Part shown: one piece after another, positions 8,789 to 17,970 of the stretch
Layout of the letters: each line of letters opens with the position of its first letter
Position numbering within the stretch: position 1 is the first letter of the stretch
Assembly (NCBI RefSeq): GCF_003626535.1
Contig: NZ_RBAL01000006.1
Location: 124,001-188,000, forward strand
Source: Streptomyces hoynatensis
GTDB lineage: Bacteria > Actinomycetota > Actinomycetes > Streptomycetales > Streptomycetaceae
Reading direction: 5' to 3'
DNA: 64,000 bases
Translations under genes and position numbers: made by a program
The notes under the pieces: model-generated
What the model saw: only the letters and a program-made list of their open reading frames with translations
Database searches by the model: none
What the model was told of the DNA's origin: nothing

Positions 8789-9991
8789 ATGCCGTTGACC
8801 CCCGAGGACGTGCGGAACAAGCAGTTCACGACCGTCCGTCTCCGAGAAGGCTACGACGAGGACGAGGTCGATGCCTTCCTCGACGAGGTCGAGGCAGAGC
8901 TGACCCGGTTGCTCAGGGAGAACGAGGACCTGCGCGCCAAGCTGGCCGCCGCCACCCGGGCCGCTGCCCAGAATCAGCAGAACCTGCGCAAGCCTCCCGA
9001 GCAGCAGGAACGCCAGGGCGGACCCATGCCGGCCATATCCGGACCGCAGGGCGGCCCGCAGCAGCAGATGGGCGGCCCGCCGCAGCTGCCCGCAGGCCCC
9101 GGCGGACAGCAGGGGCACCCCGGGGGTCCCGGCCCGATGGGCCAGGGCATGGGCCCGGGCGGTCCCGGCCCGATGGGGCAGATGGGCCCCGGCGGCCCCG
9201 GGCCCATGGGACAGATGGGGCCGATGGGGCAGGGCCCGATGGGCCAGGGCGGCCCGATGGGTCAGGGGGGTCCGCAGGGTCACCCCGGCGCCCCGGTGCC
9301 GATGGGCAACCACGGCCCCGGTCTCGGCGGCCCGCCGCAGATGCAGCAGCCCGGCGGCAACGAGAGCGCCGCGCGCGTGCTGTCGCTGGCGCAGCAGACC
9401 GCCGACCAGGCGATCGCGGAGGCCCGTTCCGAGGCGAACAAGATCGTGGGCGAGGCGCGCAGCCGGGCCGAGGGCCTGGAGCGGGACGCCCGTGCCAAGG
9501 CCGACGCCCTGGAGCGGGACGCGCAGGAGAAGCACCGCGTGGCGATGGGCTCGCTGGAGTCCGCCCGCGCGACGCTGGAGCGCAAGGTCGAGGACCTGCG
9601 CGGCTTCGAGCGCGAGTACCGCACGCGGCTGAAGTCCTACCTGGAGAGCCAGCTGCGTCAGCTGGAGAGCCAGTCCGACGACTCGCTCGCCCCGCCGCGT
9701 TCCCCCTCCGCCCCCTCGCTGCCGCCGTCCCCCTCGCCCTCGCTGGCCTCGGCGGGCGCGCCGGCCGGCCCGGGCGGTGGTCACCAGACGATGGGCGGCA
9801 ACCAGCCCATGGGTGGGCAGCCGATGGGCGGGCACGGCGGCCCGAGCGGCCCGCCCTCCTACGGTGGGCAGCAGCAGATGTCGCCGGCGATGACCCAGCC
9901 GATGGCTCCGGTGCGGCCGCAGGGTCCGCAGCCGATGCAGCAGGCGCCCTCCCCGATGCGCGGTTTCCTCATCGACGAGGACGACAACTGA
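8789..9991 (+). CDS. divIVA: Polar growth and cell-shape determinant DivIVA
   Basis: Coiled-coil protein that marks hyphal tips and directs apical wall growth. The N-terminal DivIVA domain is intact (residues 1-60: [20 protein letters not shown], then [13 protein letters not shown]). A long Gly/Pro/Met/Gln linker (about 75-185) contains repeated GPMGQ-type units, then a coiled coil spans about 188-297 ([18 protein letters not shown]). A second Gly/Pro/Gln-rich tail ends in FLIDEDDN. At 400 aa it matches streptomycete DivIVA. The RBS is GAGGTGAAGAG, and a strong terminator follows. Confidence 0.96.
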   Translation: MPLTPEDVRNKQFTTVRLREGYDEDEVDAFLDEVEAELTRLLRENEDLRAKLAAATRAAAQNQQNLRKPPEQQERQGGPMPAISGPQGGPQQQMGGPPQLPAGPGGQQGHPGGPGPMGQGMGPGGPGPMGQMGPGGPGPMGQMGPMGQGPMGQGGPMGQGGPQGHPGAPVPMGNHGPGLGGPPQMQQPGGNESAARVLSLAQQTADQAIAEARSEANKIVGEARSRAEGLERDARAKADALERDAQEKHRVAMGSLESARATLERKVEDLRGFEREYRTRLKSYLESQLRQLESQSDDSLAPPRSPSAPSLPPSPSPSLASAGAPAGPGGGHQTMGGNQPMGGQPMGGHGGPSGPPSYGGQQQMSPAMTQPMAPVRPQGPQPMQQAPSPMRGFLIDEDDN

Positions 9992-10022
9992 GCGGCGGGG
10001 CATAGGCTCCACGGCATATCGA

Positions 10023-10064
10023 GGGGCGGGGCCCGGACCACCTGGTCCGGGCCCCGCCCCTTTT
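10023..10064 (+). terminator. Intrinsic terminator after divIVA
   Basis: A perfect 18-bp inverted repeat (10023-10040 with 10043-10060, 2-nt centre) is followed by TTTTCC. It lies 31 nt after the divIVA stop and ends the division cluster before the convergent ileS. Confidence 0.9.
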
Positions 10065-10125
10065 CCTTGGCCGTTCCGGCCGTTCCTCGTGCCGTTTCCG
10101 CTCGCCGCGTTCGGCCGCGGGGGCC

Positions 10126-13100
10126 TCAGGCCTTGCGGAGCCGGAAGACGGCGCCCAGGGACTCGTCGCCGAAGGGCTCGCCGAACTCGCCCTCGCCCTC
10201 TCCCTCGGCGAAGTCGGTGGCCAGCACCTCCGAGCTGATCAGGGCCTGGTGCTCGGCGAGCGCGCGGCCCATCTCCTCGTCCAGCACCCGCCAGCGCACC
10301 ACGATCCGGTCGACGACCTCCAGGCCGCTGTTCTTGCGGGCGTCCTGGATCAGCCGGATCGCCTCCCGCGCCAGGCCGGCCCGGCGCAGCTCCGGCGTGA
10401 TCTCCAGGTCGAGCGCCACCGTGGCGCCGGCGTCGGAGGCCACGGACCAGCCCTCGCGCGGGGTCTCGGTGATGACGACCTCCTCCGGGCTCAGCTCCAC
10501 CCGCTCGCCCTCCACCTCGACGGCGGCGGTGCCGGCCCGCAGCGCGGCGGAGAGCTCGGCGGCGTCCGCCTCGGCGATGGCCTTCGCGACCGGCTGGGTG
10601 CGCTTGCCGAAACGGCGGCCCAGGGCGCGGAAGTTGGCCTTGGCCGAGGTGTCGACCAGCGAGCCGCCCATGTCGGAGAGCGACGCCAGGGCCGTCACGT
10701 TCAGCTCCTCGGCGATCTGCTCGCGCAGATCGTCGCCGAGCAGCTCGAAGCCCTGGGCGGCGACCAGGGCCCGGGAGAGCGGCTGCCGCGTCTTCACGCC
10801 GGACTCGGCGCGGGTGGCGCGGCCCAGCTCCACCAGGCGCCGCACCAGCAGCATGTCCCGGGACAGGTCGGCGTCGACCAGGCTCGGGTCGGCCTCGGGC
10901 CAGGCGGCCAGGTGCACCGAGTCCGGCGCCTCGGGGGTCACCGGCACCACGAGGTCCTGCCAGACCCGCTCCGTGATGAACGGGACCAGCGGGGCCATCA
11001 GCCGCGTCACCGTCTCCAGCGCCTCGTGCAGGGTGCGCAGCGCCGCCGCGTCGCCCTGCCAGAAACGGCGGCGCGAACGGCGGACGTACCAGTTGGAGAG
11101 GTCCTCGACGAAGGTGGAGATCAGCTTCCCCGTGCGCTGGGTGTCGTAGTCCTCCATGGCCTTGGTGACCGTCTCCACCAGGGCGTTCAGCTCGCTGAGC
11201 AGCCAGCGGTCGAGCAGCGGCCGGTCGGCCGGCGCCGGATCGTCCGGGCCGGGCGCCCAGCCCGCGGTGCGGGCGTACAGCGCCTGGAAGGCGACCGTGT
11301 TCCAGTAGGTGAGGAGGGTCTTGCGGACCACCTCCTGGATGGTGCCGTGCCCCACGCGGCGGGCGGACCAGGGGGAGCCGCCTGCGGCCATGAACCAGCG
11401 GACCGCGTCGGCGCCGTGCCGCTCCATCAGCGGGATGGGCTCCAGGATGTTGCCCAGGTGCTTGGACATCTTGCGGCCGTCCTCGGCGAGGATGTGGCCG
11501 AGGCAGACCACGTTCTCGTAGGAGGAGCGGCCGAAGACGAGGGTGCCCACGGCCATCAGCGTGTAGAACCAGCCGCGGGTCTGGTCGATCGCCTCGCAGA
11601 TGTACTGCGCCGGGTAGCGCTTCTCGAACTCCTCGCGGTTGCGGTGCGGGTAGCCCCACTGCGCGAAGGGCATCGCGCCCGAGTCGTACCAGCCGTCGAT
11701 GACCTCGGGCACGCGGCTCGCCCGGTGCGCACAGCCCTCGGCGGGGCAGGGGAAGACCACCTCGTCGATGTAGGGGCGGTGCGGGTCGAGCCCGGACTGG
11801 TCGGCGCCGGTCAGCTCGCTCAGCTCGGCCAGCGAGCCGACGCAGGTGAGGTGGCCGTCCTGGCAGCGCCAGATCGGCAGCGGGGTGCCCCAGTAGCGGT
11901 TGCGCGACAGGGCCCAGTCCACGTTGTTGTTCAGCCAGTCGCCGTACCTGCCGTGCTTGACCGAGTCCGGGTGCCAGGTGGTCGCCTCGTTCTCCCGCAG
12001 CAGGGCCTCCTTGACCCGGGTGGTGCGGATGTACCAGGAGGGCTGTGCGTAGTAGAGCAGCGGGGTGTGGCAGCGCCAGCAGTGCGGGTAGCTGTGCTCG
12101 TAGGCGACGTGGCGCAGCAGCAGGCCGCGCTCGCGCAGGTCCGCGACCAGGGCCTCGTCGGCCTTCTTGAAGAACTGGCCGCCGACCAGCGGCAGCCCCT
12201 CCTCGAAGGAGCCGTTGGGGCGGACCGGGTTCACCACGGGCAGGCCGTAGCGACGGCAGGTCTGCAGGTCGTCCTCGCCGAAGGCCGGGGACTGGTGCAC
12301 CAGGCCGGTGCCGTCCTCCGTGGTGACGTAGTCGGCGGTCACCACGAAGTGCGCGTCGGCGCCGCCGAAGTCGACCAGCTCGAAGGGGCGCCGGTAGGCC
12401 CAGCGCTCCATCTCGGCGCCCGTGAAGGACCGGCCGGTTGCCGTCCAGCCCTCGCCGAGGGCCTTGCCGAGGAGCGGCTCGGCGACGACCAGGCGCTCGT
12501 GGCCGTCGGTCGCCTCCACGTAGGTCACCTCGGGGTGGGCGGCCACCGCGGTGTTGGAGGGCAGCGTCCAGGGCGTGGTCGTCCACACCAGCAGGGCCGC
12601 CTCGCCCGCGAGCGGGCCCGAGGTCAGCGGGAGGCGGACGTATACCGAGGGGTCGACGACGGTCTCGTAGCCCTGGGCCAGCTCGTGGTCGGACAGGCCC
12701 GTGCCGCAGCGCGGGCACCAGGGGGCCACCCGGTCGTCCTGGCCGAGCAGGCCGGCCTCGAAGATCTGCTTCAGCGACCACCACACGGACTCGATGTAGT
12801 CCGGGCTCATGGTCCAGTAGGCGTTGTCCAGGTCGGTCCAGTAGCCCATGCGGTGGGTCAGGGTGGCGAAGGCGTCGGTGTGCCGGGTGACCGACTCGCG
12901 GCACTTCGCGTTGAACTCCGCGATGCCGTACGCCTCGATGTCCTGCTTGCCGGTGAAGCCGAGCTCCTTCTCCACGGCCAGCTCGACCGGCAGGCCGTGG
13001 CAGTCCCAGCCGGCCTTGCGCAGCACGTGGTAGCCGCGCATGGTCCGGTAGCGGGGAAAGATGTCCTTGAAGACCCTGGCCTCGATGTGGTGGGCCCCCG

Positions 13101-13266
13101 GCATTCCGTTGGCCGTGGGCGGGCCCTCGTAGAAGACCCACTCGGGGCGGCCCTCGGTCTGCTCCACGCTGCGCGCGAAGGTCTTGTTCTCCTGCCAGAG
13201 GTCGAGCACCGCGTGTTCGAGCGCGGGCAGGTCGACCTGGGCGGGGACGTGGCGGTACTGCGGCAT
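10126..13266 (-). CDS. ileS: Isoleucyl-tRNA synthetase, type 2, with altered GxHH signature
   Basis: Class I aminoacyl-tRNA synthetase of 1046 aa. The ATG at 13266 (MPQYRHVPAQVDLPALE) is preceded by GGAGGACGATCCG; a longer frame starting at 13341 begins inside the T-box and is rejected. The catalytic signature reads GPPTANGMPGAHHIE (GAHH at residues 57-60) instead of HxGH, with the first and third residues exchanged. KMSKH is at residues 599-603. The editing domain and anticodon-binding C-terminal part are present. This belongs to the eukaryote-like IleRS2 group, which resists mupirocin. Expression is expected to respond to uncharged tRNA-Ile through the leader. Confidence 0.96.
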   Translation of the reverse strand: MPQYRHVPAQVDLPALEHAVLDLWQENKTFARSVEQTEGRPEWVFYEGPPTANGMPGAHHIEARVFKDIFPRYRTMRGYHVLRKAGWDCHGLPVELAVEKELGFTGKQDIEAYGIAEFNAKCRESVTRHTDAFATLTHRMGYWTDLDNAYWTMSPDYIESVWWSLKQIFEAGLLGQDDRVAPWCPRCGTGLSDHELAQGYETVVDPSVYVRLPLTSGPLAGEAALLVWTTTPWTLPSNTAVAAHPEVTYVEATDGHERLVVAEPLLGKALGEGWTATGRSFTGAEMERWAYRRPFELVDFGGADAHFVVTADYVTTEDGTGLVHQSPAFGEDDLQTCRRYGLPVVNPVRPNGSFEEGLPLVGGQFFKKADEALVADLRERGLLLRHVAYEHSYPHCWRCHTPLLYYAQPSWYIRTTRVKEALLRENEATTWHPDSVKHGRYGDWLNNNVDWALSRNRYWGTPLPIWRCQDGHLTCVGSLAELSELTGADQSGLDPHRPYIDEVVFPCPAEGCAHRASRVPEVIDGWYDSGAMPFAQWGYPHRNREEFEKRYPAQYICEAIDQTRGWFYTLMAVGTLVFGRSSYENVVCLGHILAEDGRKMSKHLGNILEPIPLMERHGADAVRWFMAAGGSPWSARRVGHGTIQEVVRKTLLTYWNTVAFQALYARTAGWAPGPDDPAPADRPLLDRWLLSELNALVETVTKAMEDYDTQRTGKLISTFVEDLSNWYVRRSRRRFWQGDAAALRTLHEALETVTRLMAPLVPFITERVWQDLVVPVTPEAPDSVHLAAWPEADPSLVDADLSRDMLLVRRLVELGRATRAESGVKTRQPLSRALVAAQGFELLGDDLREQIAEELNVTALASLSDMGGSLVDTSAKANFRALGRRFGKRTQPVAKAIAEADAAELSAALRAGTAAVEVEGERVELSPEEVVITETPREGWSVASDAGATVALDLEITPELRRAGLAREAIRLIQDARKNSGLEVVDRIVVRWRVLDEEMGRALAEHQALISSEVLATDFAEGEGEGEFGEPFGDESLGAVFRLRKA

Positions 13267-13600
13267 CGGATCGTCCTCCGGCGGACACCAGCTTGTGTTC
13301 TCCGACGGAGGGACGAGAGCTCGGCGCTCCCGCGGTACCACCCTCCTTGGCCGGGGACCTGGCTGCGCACAGCCCTGCCCCCCACCCGCTCATTGGGCCG
13401 CGAAGCCGGGTCTACTCGCCCGGGCGGCCCGGGGCCCGGCTCCCGGAGGCGCGCGGGGCGAGTCCGGGGGCGGGTGGCCTTGGGTACCGCTGGGCTTTCT
13501 TCCGGCGGCTCCGGGGTGATCCTCACGTCGCGCGCGCCCCTGGGCTCACACCAACCCCAGGTCGCTCACGGCCGCCGACGACGCTACCTGTCCCCATCAA
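13267..13600 (-). promoter_or_regulatory. Isoleucine-specific T-box riboswitch leader of ileS
   Basis: The T-box core AGGGTGGTACCGCG is read on the minus strand around 13344-13331, about 65 nt before the ileS start. Stem I begins with GATGGGGACAGGTAG near 13598-13584. The specifier region reads GTGAGGATCACC, with ATC (isoleucine) at 13520-13518. There is no clear U-tract terminator; the ribosome site GGAGG lies close to the antisequestrator, as in actinobacterial translational T-boxes. The leader senses the tRNA-Ile charging state and would expose the ribosome site when uncharged tRNA binds. Confidence 0.9.
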
Positions 13601-13619
13601 CGCCTTTCGCTGCCCCACC

Positions 13620-13625
13620 AGTGTA
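13620..13625 (-). promoter_or_regulatory. Candidate -10 element of ileS
   Basis: TACACT is read on the minus strand, about 20 nt before Stem I of the T-box, which fits a transcript beginning near 13613. No good -35 hexamer is visible. Confidence 0.4.
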
Positions 13626-13933
13626 AGGGGCCCCCGCGGGGGCGGCGACCGGCTTATTCCGGGGCCGGGTGGGGCACAACGCAGGGGTACCGGCGCGTTG
13701 TCGTTGCTGCGCGCCCCGAGTCGACTTATCGTTCCGGACACGATTCGCCCGCAAGATCACCACAGGGGAGGGGGCCGTTGCCCGGGGCGGGAGGCAGGGA
13801 GCGGCGGGCGCCGGGACGCCTCCGCACCCGCAGGGACCGGCGCCGCGACGGCCCGCCCGCGGTCCTCCGCGGTCCCGCCCGCGGTCCCTGCCGGGCCCCA
13901 GCGCCGCGGCGGGCCGTGGCGGGGGCGGCGGAA

Positions 13934-13966
13934 GGCGGCGCGGAGGCGGCGCGGAGGCGGCGCGGA
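13934..13966 (+). repeat. Three perfect 11-bp tandem repeats
   Basis: GGCGGCGCGGA occurs three times in a row. The surrounding stretch 13627-14190 carries no gene I can support. Its reading frame is open into the zinc-finger gene but Arg/Pro/Gly-rich without the third-position GC bias of a real gene. Confidence 0.8.
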
Positions 13967-14190
13967 GGGCAGCACCCGAGCACCACCGAGCAGGACCGGG
14001 GCACCACCCGGACAGTACCGGCGCACCATCCGATCGGCCCGCGACGGCAGCGGGCACAACCGAAGACGCACCCGGGCGCGACCGGGGCGGTACCCGGGCA
14101 CGACCCGGGGCAGCAGGACCGGCCCCCGCGACCACCGCGGGGGCGCAGCACACGGCGGAGCACGTCGGCCGGAAGACAGGAGCCAAGAAG

Positions 14191-14658
14191 GTGGCAACGA
14201 AGAAGAGCGCGACGGGCCAGTCGGCCACCGCGGCCCCGCCGGCCCGGGTGCCGGTCGAACCAGGCGAACTCGCGGTGCGGTCGGGCGAGGACCCGTGGAC
14301 GCCGGAGGAGGTGGCCCAGGCGCGGGGCGAGCTCACGGCGGAGGCCGACATGCTCCGCGCGGAGATCTCCGCCGCCGAGGAGGCCCTCACCGGCCTCATG
14401 CGCGACTCGGGCGACGGCGCAGGCGACGACCAGGCCGACACCGGCACCAAGAACGTCACCAGGGAACACGAGCTGGCCCTGGCCACCAACGCCAGGGAGC
14501 GGCTCTACCAGACGGAGCGGGCCCTGGGACGCATCGACGCGGGCACCTACGGCCTGTGCGAGAACTGCGGCAACCCCATCGGCAAGGCCAGGATGCAGGC
14601 CTTCCCGCGGGCCACCCTGTGCGTGGACTGCAAGCAGAAGCAGGAGCGGAGGCCGTGA
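14191..14658 (+). CDS. TraR/DksA-type C4 zinc-finger protein
   Basis: The GTG start gives 155 aa (VATKKSATGQS...), with an AGGAG ribosome site 8-10 nt upstream. A Lys/Ala/Thr-rich tail is followed by a helical region and a C4 zinc finger (CENCGNPI and CVDCKQKQ, cysteines near residues 123, 126, 144 and 147). DksA-family proteins act on RNA polymerase, often with ppGpp, but the acidic DxxDA tip of DksA is not obvious, so the role is inferred only at family level. The frame stays open to 13669 upstream, and the start is uncertain. It lies 42 nt before lspA. Confidence 0.82.
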   Translation: MATKKSATGQSATAAPPARVPVEPGELAVRSGEDPWTPEEVAQARGELTAEADMLRAEISAAEEALTGLMRDSGDGAGDDQADTGTKNVTREHELALATNARERLYQTERALGRIDAGTYGLCENCGNPIGKARMQAFPRATLCVDCKQKQERRP

Positions 14659-14688
14659 CGGGCCGCAGCCCCGCGCACGCCCGTGTCG

Positions 14689-14694
14689 TACCCT
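14689..14694 (+). promoter_or_regulatory. Candidate -10 for leaderless lspA
   Basis: TACCCT followed by 6 nt and the GTG at 14701. There is no ribosome-binding site in between, so a leaderless transcript is likely and supports this start. Confidence 0.45.
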
Positions 14695-14700
14695 CAACCC

Positions 14701-15315
14701 GTGAGCGAGGCGGAGCGGATCATCGAGACACCCGACGAGCCCAGGGCCGCCGCTGAGGCGGCCGCGGACGAGCTGCCAGGGCGGGCGGACGAGGGCGGCA
14801 CCACCGAGGCGGAGCCGCCCGCGCCGCGGGGCCGGCGGCGGATCGCCGTCCTCGTCTGCGTCGCCGCCGTCGCCTACCTGCTCGACCTGGTCAGCAAGAT
14901 CATGGTGGTCGAGTGGCTGGAGCACGAGGAGCCCGTGGACCTCCTCGGCCGGTGGCTGCGCCTGGAGGCGATCCGCAACGGCGGTGCCGCCTTCGGCATC
15001 GGCTCCGCCCTCACCATCGTCTTCACCTGCATCGCCGCCACCGTCATCGTGGTGATCATCCGGCTGGCCAGGCGGCTGCGCAGCCTGCCCTGGGCGATCG
15101 CGCTCGGGCTGCTGCTCGGCGGGGCCTTCGGCAACCTGACCGACCGCGTCTTCCGCGCGCCCGGCGCGCTGGAGGGGCACGTGGTGGACTTCATCGCGCC
15201 CCGCTACTTCGCGGTCTTCAACCTGGCCGACTCGGCGATCGTCTGCGGCGGAATCCTCATCGTCCTGCTGTCCTTCCGCGGCCTCGACCCCGACGGGACC
15301 GTGCACCAGGACTGA
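14701..15315 (+). CDS. lspA: Lipoprotein signal peptidase (signal peptidase II)
   Basis: Membrane aspartyl protease that removes signal peptides from prolipoproteins, such as the binding protein at 46.5 kb. The first 50 residues are an acidic cytoplasmic extension; four transmembrane helices follow. The catalytic aspartates sit in GNLTDRVFR and FNLADSAIV, and NGGAAFGIG is the other conserved box. At 204 aa from the GTG at 14701; an upstream GTG at 14683 would add six residues but would place the -10-like TACCCT inside the gene. rluD follows 25 nt after the stop, the usual pairing. Confidence 0.95.
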   Translation: MSEAERIIETPDEPRAAAEAAADELPGRADEGGTTEAEPPAPRGRRRIAVLVCVAAVAYLLDLVSKIMVVEWLEHEEPVDLLGRWLRLEAIRNGGAAFGIGSALTIVFTCIAATVIVVIIRLARRLRSLPWAIALGLLLGGAFGNLTDRVFRAPGALEGHVVDFIAPRYFAVFNLADSAIVCGGILIVLLSFRGLDPDGTVHQD

Positions 15316-15327
15316 CGCTCCGTCCGG

Positions 15328-15333
15328 CATACT
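15328..15333 (+). promoter_or_regulatory. Candidate -10 for leaderless rluD
   Basis: CATACT is followed by 7 nt and the GTG of rluD; no purine-rich ribosome site intervenes. Confidence 0.35.
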
Positions 15334-15340
15334 CGGTCAG

Positions 15341-16291
15341 GTGAGCACGCTTCCCGAGACTCCGCAGACCCGCGCACTGCCCGTACCGGAGGGACTTGAG
15401 GGGGAGCGGGTGGACGCCGCGCTCGCCCGTCTGCTCGGCTTCTCCAGGACCAAGGCCGCCGAGCTCGCCGCCGCGGGCAAGGTCAGGATCGACGGCGCCG
15501 AGGTCGGCAAGTCGGAACGGGTCAGCGGCGGCTCCTGGCTTGAGGTGGAGCTGCCGCCGCCGCCCGTCCCGGTGCAGGTCGAGGCCGAGCCGGTCGAGGG
15601 CATGCGGATCGTCCACGACGACGAGGACCTGGTGGTGGTCGACAAGCCGGTCGGCGTGGCCGCCCACCCCAGCCCCGGCTGGAGCGGGCCCACCGTGATC
15701 GGCGGCCTGGCCGCCGCCGGCTTCCGAATCGCCACCTCGGGCGCCGCGGAGCGGCAGGGCATCGTGCACCGGCTCGACGTCGGCACCTCGGGCCTGATGG
15801 TGGTGGCCAAGTCGGAACTCGCCTACTCGCGGCTGAAGCAGCAGTTCCGCGACCGGACGGTCGACAAGCGGTACCACGCGCTGGTGCAGGGCCACCCCGA
15901 CCCGCTCAGCGGCACCATCGACGCGCCGGTCGGCCGCCATCCGCAGCACGACTACAAGTGGGCCGTGACCGCCGACGGCAAGCCCGCGGTCACCCACTAC
16001 GACCTCATCGAGGCGTTCCGGGCCGCCAGCCTGCTCGACATCAAGCTGGAGACGGGGCGCACGCACCAGATCCGGGTGCACATGTCCGCCCACCGGCACC
16101 CCTGCGCCGGGGACCTCACCTACGGGGCCGATCCCACGATGGCCAGGCGTCTGGGGCTGAACCGGCAGTGGCTGCACGCGGTCCGCCTCGGCTTCGCCCA
16201 TCCCGCCGACGGCCGCCGGGTGGAGTTCGTCAGCGAGTATCCGGCCGATCTGGCGGCCGCGCTGGACACGCTCAGGGCCGAGAGCTCCTGA
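15341..16291 (+). CDS. rluD: Ribosomal large-subunit pseudouridine synthase RluD-like
   Basis: Converts uridines of 23S rRNA to pseudouridine. An S4 RNA-binding domain occupies residues 15-75 ([20 protein letters not shown]), then the RluA-family catalytic domain with the active aspartate in [13 protein letters not shown], and HQIRVHMSA near residue 243. At 316 aa the length is usual. RluD is inferred over RluC by the lspA linkage; the exact uridine targets cannot be read from sequence. Confidence 0.92.
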   Translation: MSTLPETPQTRALPVPEGLEGERVDAALARLLGFSRTKAAELAAAGKVRIDGAEVGKSERVSGGSWLEVELPPPPVPVQVEAEPVEGMRIVHDDEDLVVVDKPVGVAAHPSPGWSGPTVIGGLAAAGFRIATSGAAERQGIVHRLDVGTSGLMVVAKSELAYSRLKQQFRDRTVDKRYHALVQGHPDPLSGTIDAPVGRHPQHDYKWAVTADGKPAVTHYDLIEAFRAASLLDIKLETGRTHQIRVHMSAHRHPCAGDLTYGADPTMARRLGLNRQWLHAVRLGFAHPADGRRVEFVSEYPADLAAALDTLRAESS

Positions 16292-16307
16292 GACCGGCCG
16301 GCCCGCC

Positions 16308-17903
16308 GTGGACCAGCTGACCCTGCTTCTCATCCTGCTGCTCGGCGCCCTGGTCACGGTGCCGCTGGGCGAACGGCTCACGCTGCCGCCGCCGGTGCTG
16401 ACGACCGTGCTCGGCGGGCTGCTGGCGTTCCTGCCCTTCGTGCCGCGGCTGGAGCTTGACCCCGAGCTGATCCTGCCGCTGGTGCTGCCGCCCGTGCTGT
16501 TCGCCGCGGCGCGGCGCACCTCCTGGCGGCAGTTCACGGCGAACCTGCGCCCCATCCTGCTGCTGGCCGTGGCGCTCGTCTTCGTCACCACGGCCGCCGT
16601 CGCGGCGGTGACCTGGGCGGCCCTGCCCGGCCTGCCGGTGGCCGCGGCGATCGCGCTCGGCGCGCTGGTCGCGCCGCCCGACCCCATCGCCGCGACCGCG
16701 GTGGCCGGGCAGCTGGGGCTGCCGCGGCGGATGGTCTCGGTGCTGGCCGGGGAGGGCCTGTTCAACGACGTCGCCGCGATCACCATGTACAACGTGGCGG
16801 TGGAGGCGGTGGTCTCCGGCTCCTTCTCGCTCGGCGAGGCCCTGCTCGACCTGCTGCTCTCGGCGGTCGTGGCGATCGCGGTGGGCCTGGCGCTCGGCTG
16901 GGTGACCGCCCGGCTGCGCCCGCTGTTCGGCGAGGTCACCCTGCGCGTCGGCTTCACGCTGGTGCTGCCCTTCGTCGCCTGGACGGTGGCGGAGCAGCTG
17001 CACGGCTCCGCGGTGCTCGCGGTCCTCGTCATGGCCCTCTACCTCGGCGAGCAGGCCACCGACCCCGACGACGTGGCCGGCCGGCTGACCGGCGCCAGCT
17101 TCTGGGAGGTCGTCGACACCCTGGTGACGGGCGTCGCCTTCGGCCTGATCGGCCTGGAGCTGCACAGCGTGCTCGACACCACGGGGCACCGCTGGGACCG
17201 GCTGCTGCCCACCGCGACGCTCGTGCTGGTGGTGGTGCTCGGGGTGCGGCTGCTGTGGCTGCTGCCCGCGGCCTGGCTCACCCAGTGGGTGCGCAAGCGG
17301 GCGCACTCCACCGACGACGTGCCGCTGAGCCGGCGCGAGACGGTGGTGATGTGGTGGTCGGGGATGCGGGGGGTGGCCACGGTGGCGCTCGCCCTCGCGC
17401 TGCCGCTGCGGGTGGACGACGGGGGCGCGTTCCCCCAGCGGGACGCCCTCATCTTCGTCGCCTTCGTGATCGTCCTGGTCACCCTCGTGGCCCAGGGGCT
17501 CACCCTGCCCAGGCTCACGGTCAGGCTCGGGGTGCGGGCGGACCGCGACGTGGAGGAGGCGTTCGGCAACGAGCTGGCGCTGCGGGCCTCCCGGGCGGCC
17601 AAGCGGCGGCTCGCCGAGATCGAGCGGCGCCAGGACCTGCCGGAGGAGGTCTCCGAGGCGCTGGTGCGGCGGGCCTACGACATCGGCGTGCGGATCTCCC
17701 CCGGGGTGGCGGAGGACCGGATGCGGCAGAGCACCGTCGAACGCACCAGGCGGGTGCGGGAGATCGACGCCCTGTACGCCGAGCTGCTCGCCGCCGCCAG
17801 GCGCGAGGTGCTCGAGGTGCGCAGCGAGCCGGGCGCGGACCCGGAACTCGTGGACCGCGCCCTGCGGGAGCTGGACCGCACGAGCCTGCCGCACGGCATC
17901 TGA
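16308..17903 (+). CDS. CPA1-family Na+/H+ antiporter
   Basis: Polytopic exchanger of 531 aa with about twelve hydrophobic segments in residues 1-400 and a charged cytoplasmic tail of some 130 residues. Transport motifs include LVAPPDPIAATAV (ion-binding Asp pair region) and GEGLFNDVAAI, both typical of the NhaP/CPA1 group. WWSGMRGVATVALALALPL is the conserved late helix. It probably contributes to pH and sodium homeostasis. The GTG start lies 16 nt after rluD, so readthrough from the lspA-rluD unit is likely. Confidence 0.9.
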   Translation: MDQLTLLLILLLGALVTVPLGERLTLPPPVLTTVLGGLLAFLPFVPRLELDPELILPLVLPPVLFAAARRTSWRQFTANLRPILLLAVALVFVTTAAVAAVTWAALPGLPVAAAIALGALVAPPDPIAATAVAGQLGLPRRMVSVLAGEGLFNDVAAITMYNVAVEAVVSGSFSLGEALLDLLLSAVVAIAVGLALGWVTARLRPLFGEVTLRVGFTLVLPFVAWTVAEQLHGSAVLAVLVMALYLGEQATDPDDVAGRLTGASFWEVVDTLVTGVAFGLIGLELHSVLDTTGHRWDRLLPTATLVLVVVLGVRLLWLLPAAWLTQWVRKRAHSTDDVPLSRRETVVMWWSGMRGVATVALALALPLRVDDGGAFPQRDALIFVAFVIVLVTLVAQGLTLPRLTVRLGVRADRDVEEAFGNELALRASRAAKRRLAEIERRQDLPEEVSEALVRRAYDIGVRISPGVAEDRMRQSTVERTRRVREIDALYAELLAAARREVLEVRSEPGADPELVDRALRELDRTSLPHGI

Positions 17904-17970
17904 GCGGGCCCTGGGCGGGCCGGGCGGGGCCTGGGCGCGGCCCGGGCGGGCGGCGTGCGCGGGGGCGGGC

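Noticed and set aside
13267..13341. 25-codon N-terminal extension of IleRS starting at GTG 13341
   Set aside because: The GTG lies inside the T-box core; the ATG at 13266 has a ribosome site and the family start.
8771..13393. 1540-codon minus-strand frame over divIVA and ileS
   Set aside because: It is the wrong frame of ileS and antisense of divIVA; Arg/Gly/Pro-rich translation typical of GC-rich shadow frames.
10249..13626. 1125-codon plus-strand frame opposite ileS
   Set aside because: Antisense shadow with His/Gly/Arg/Val bias; ileS motifs are certain on the other strand.
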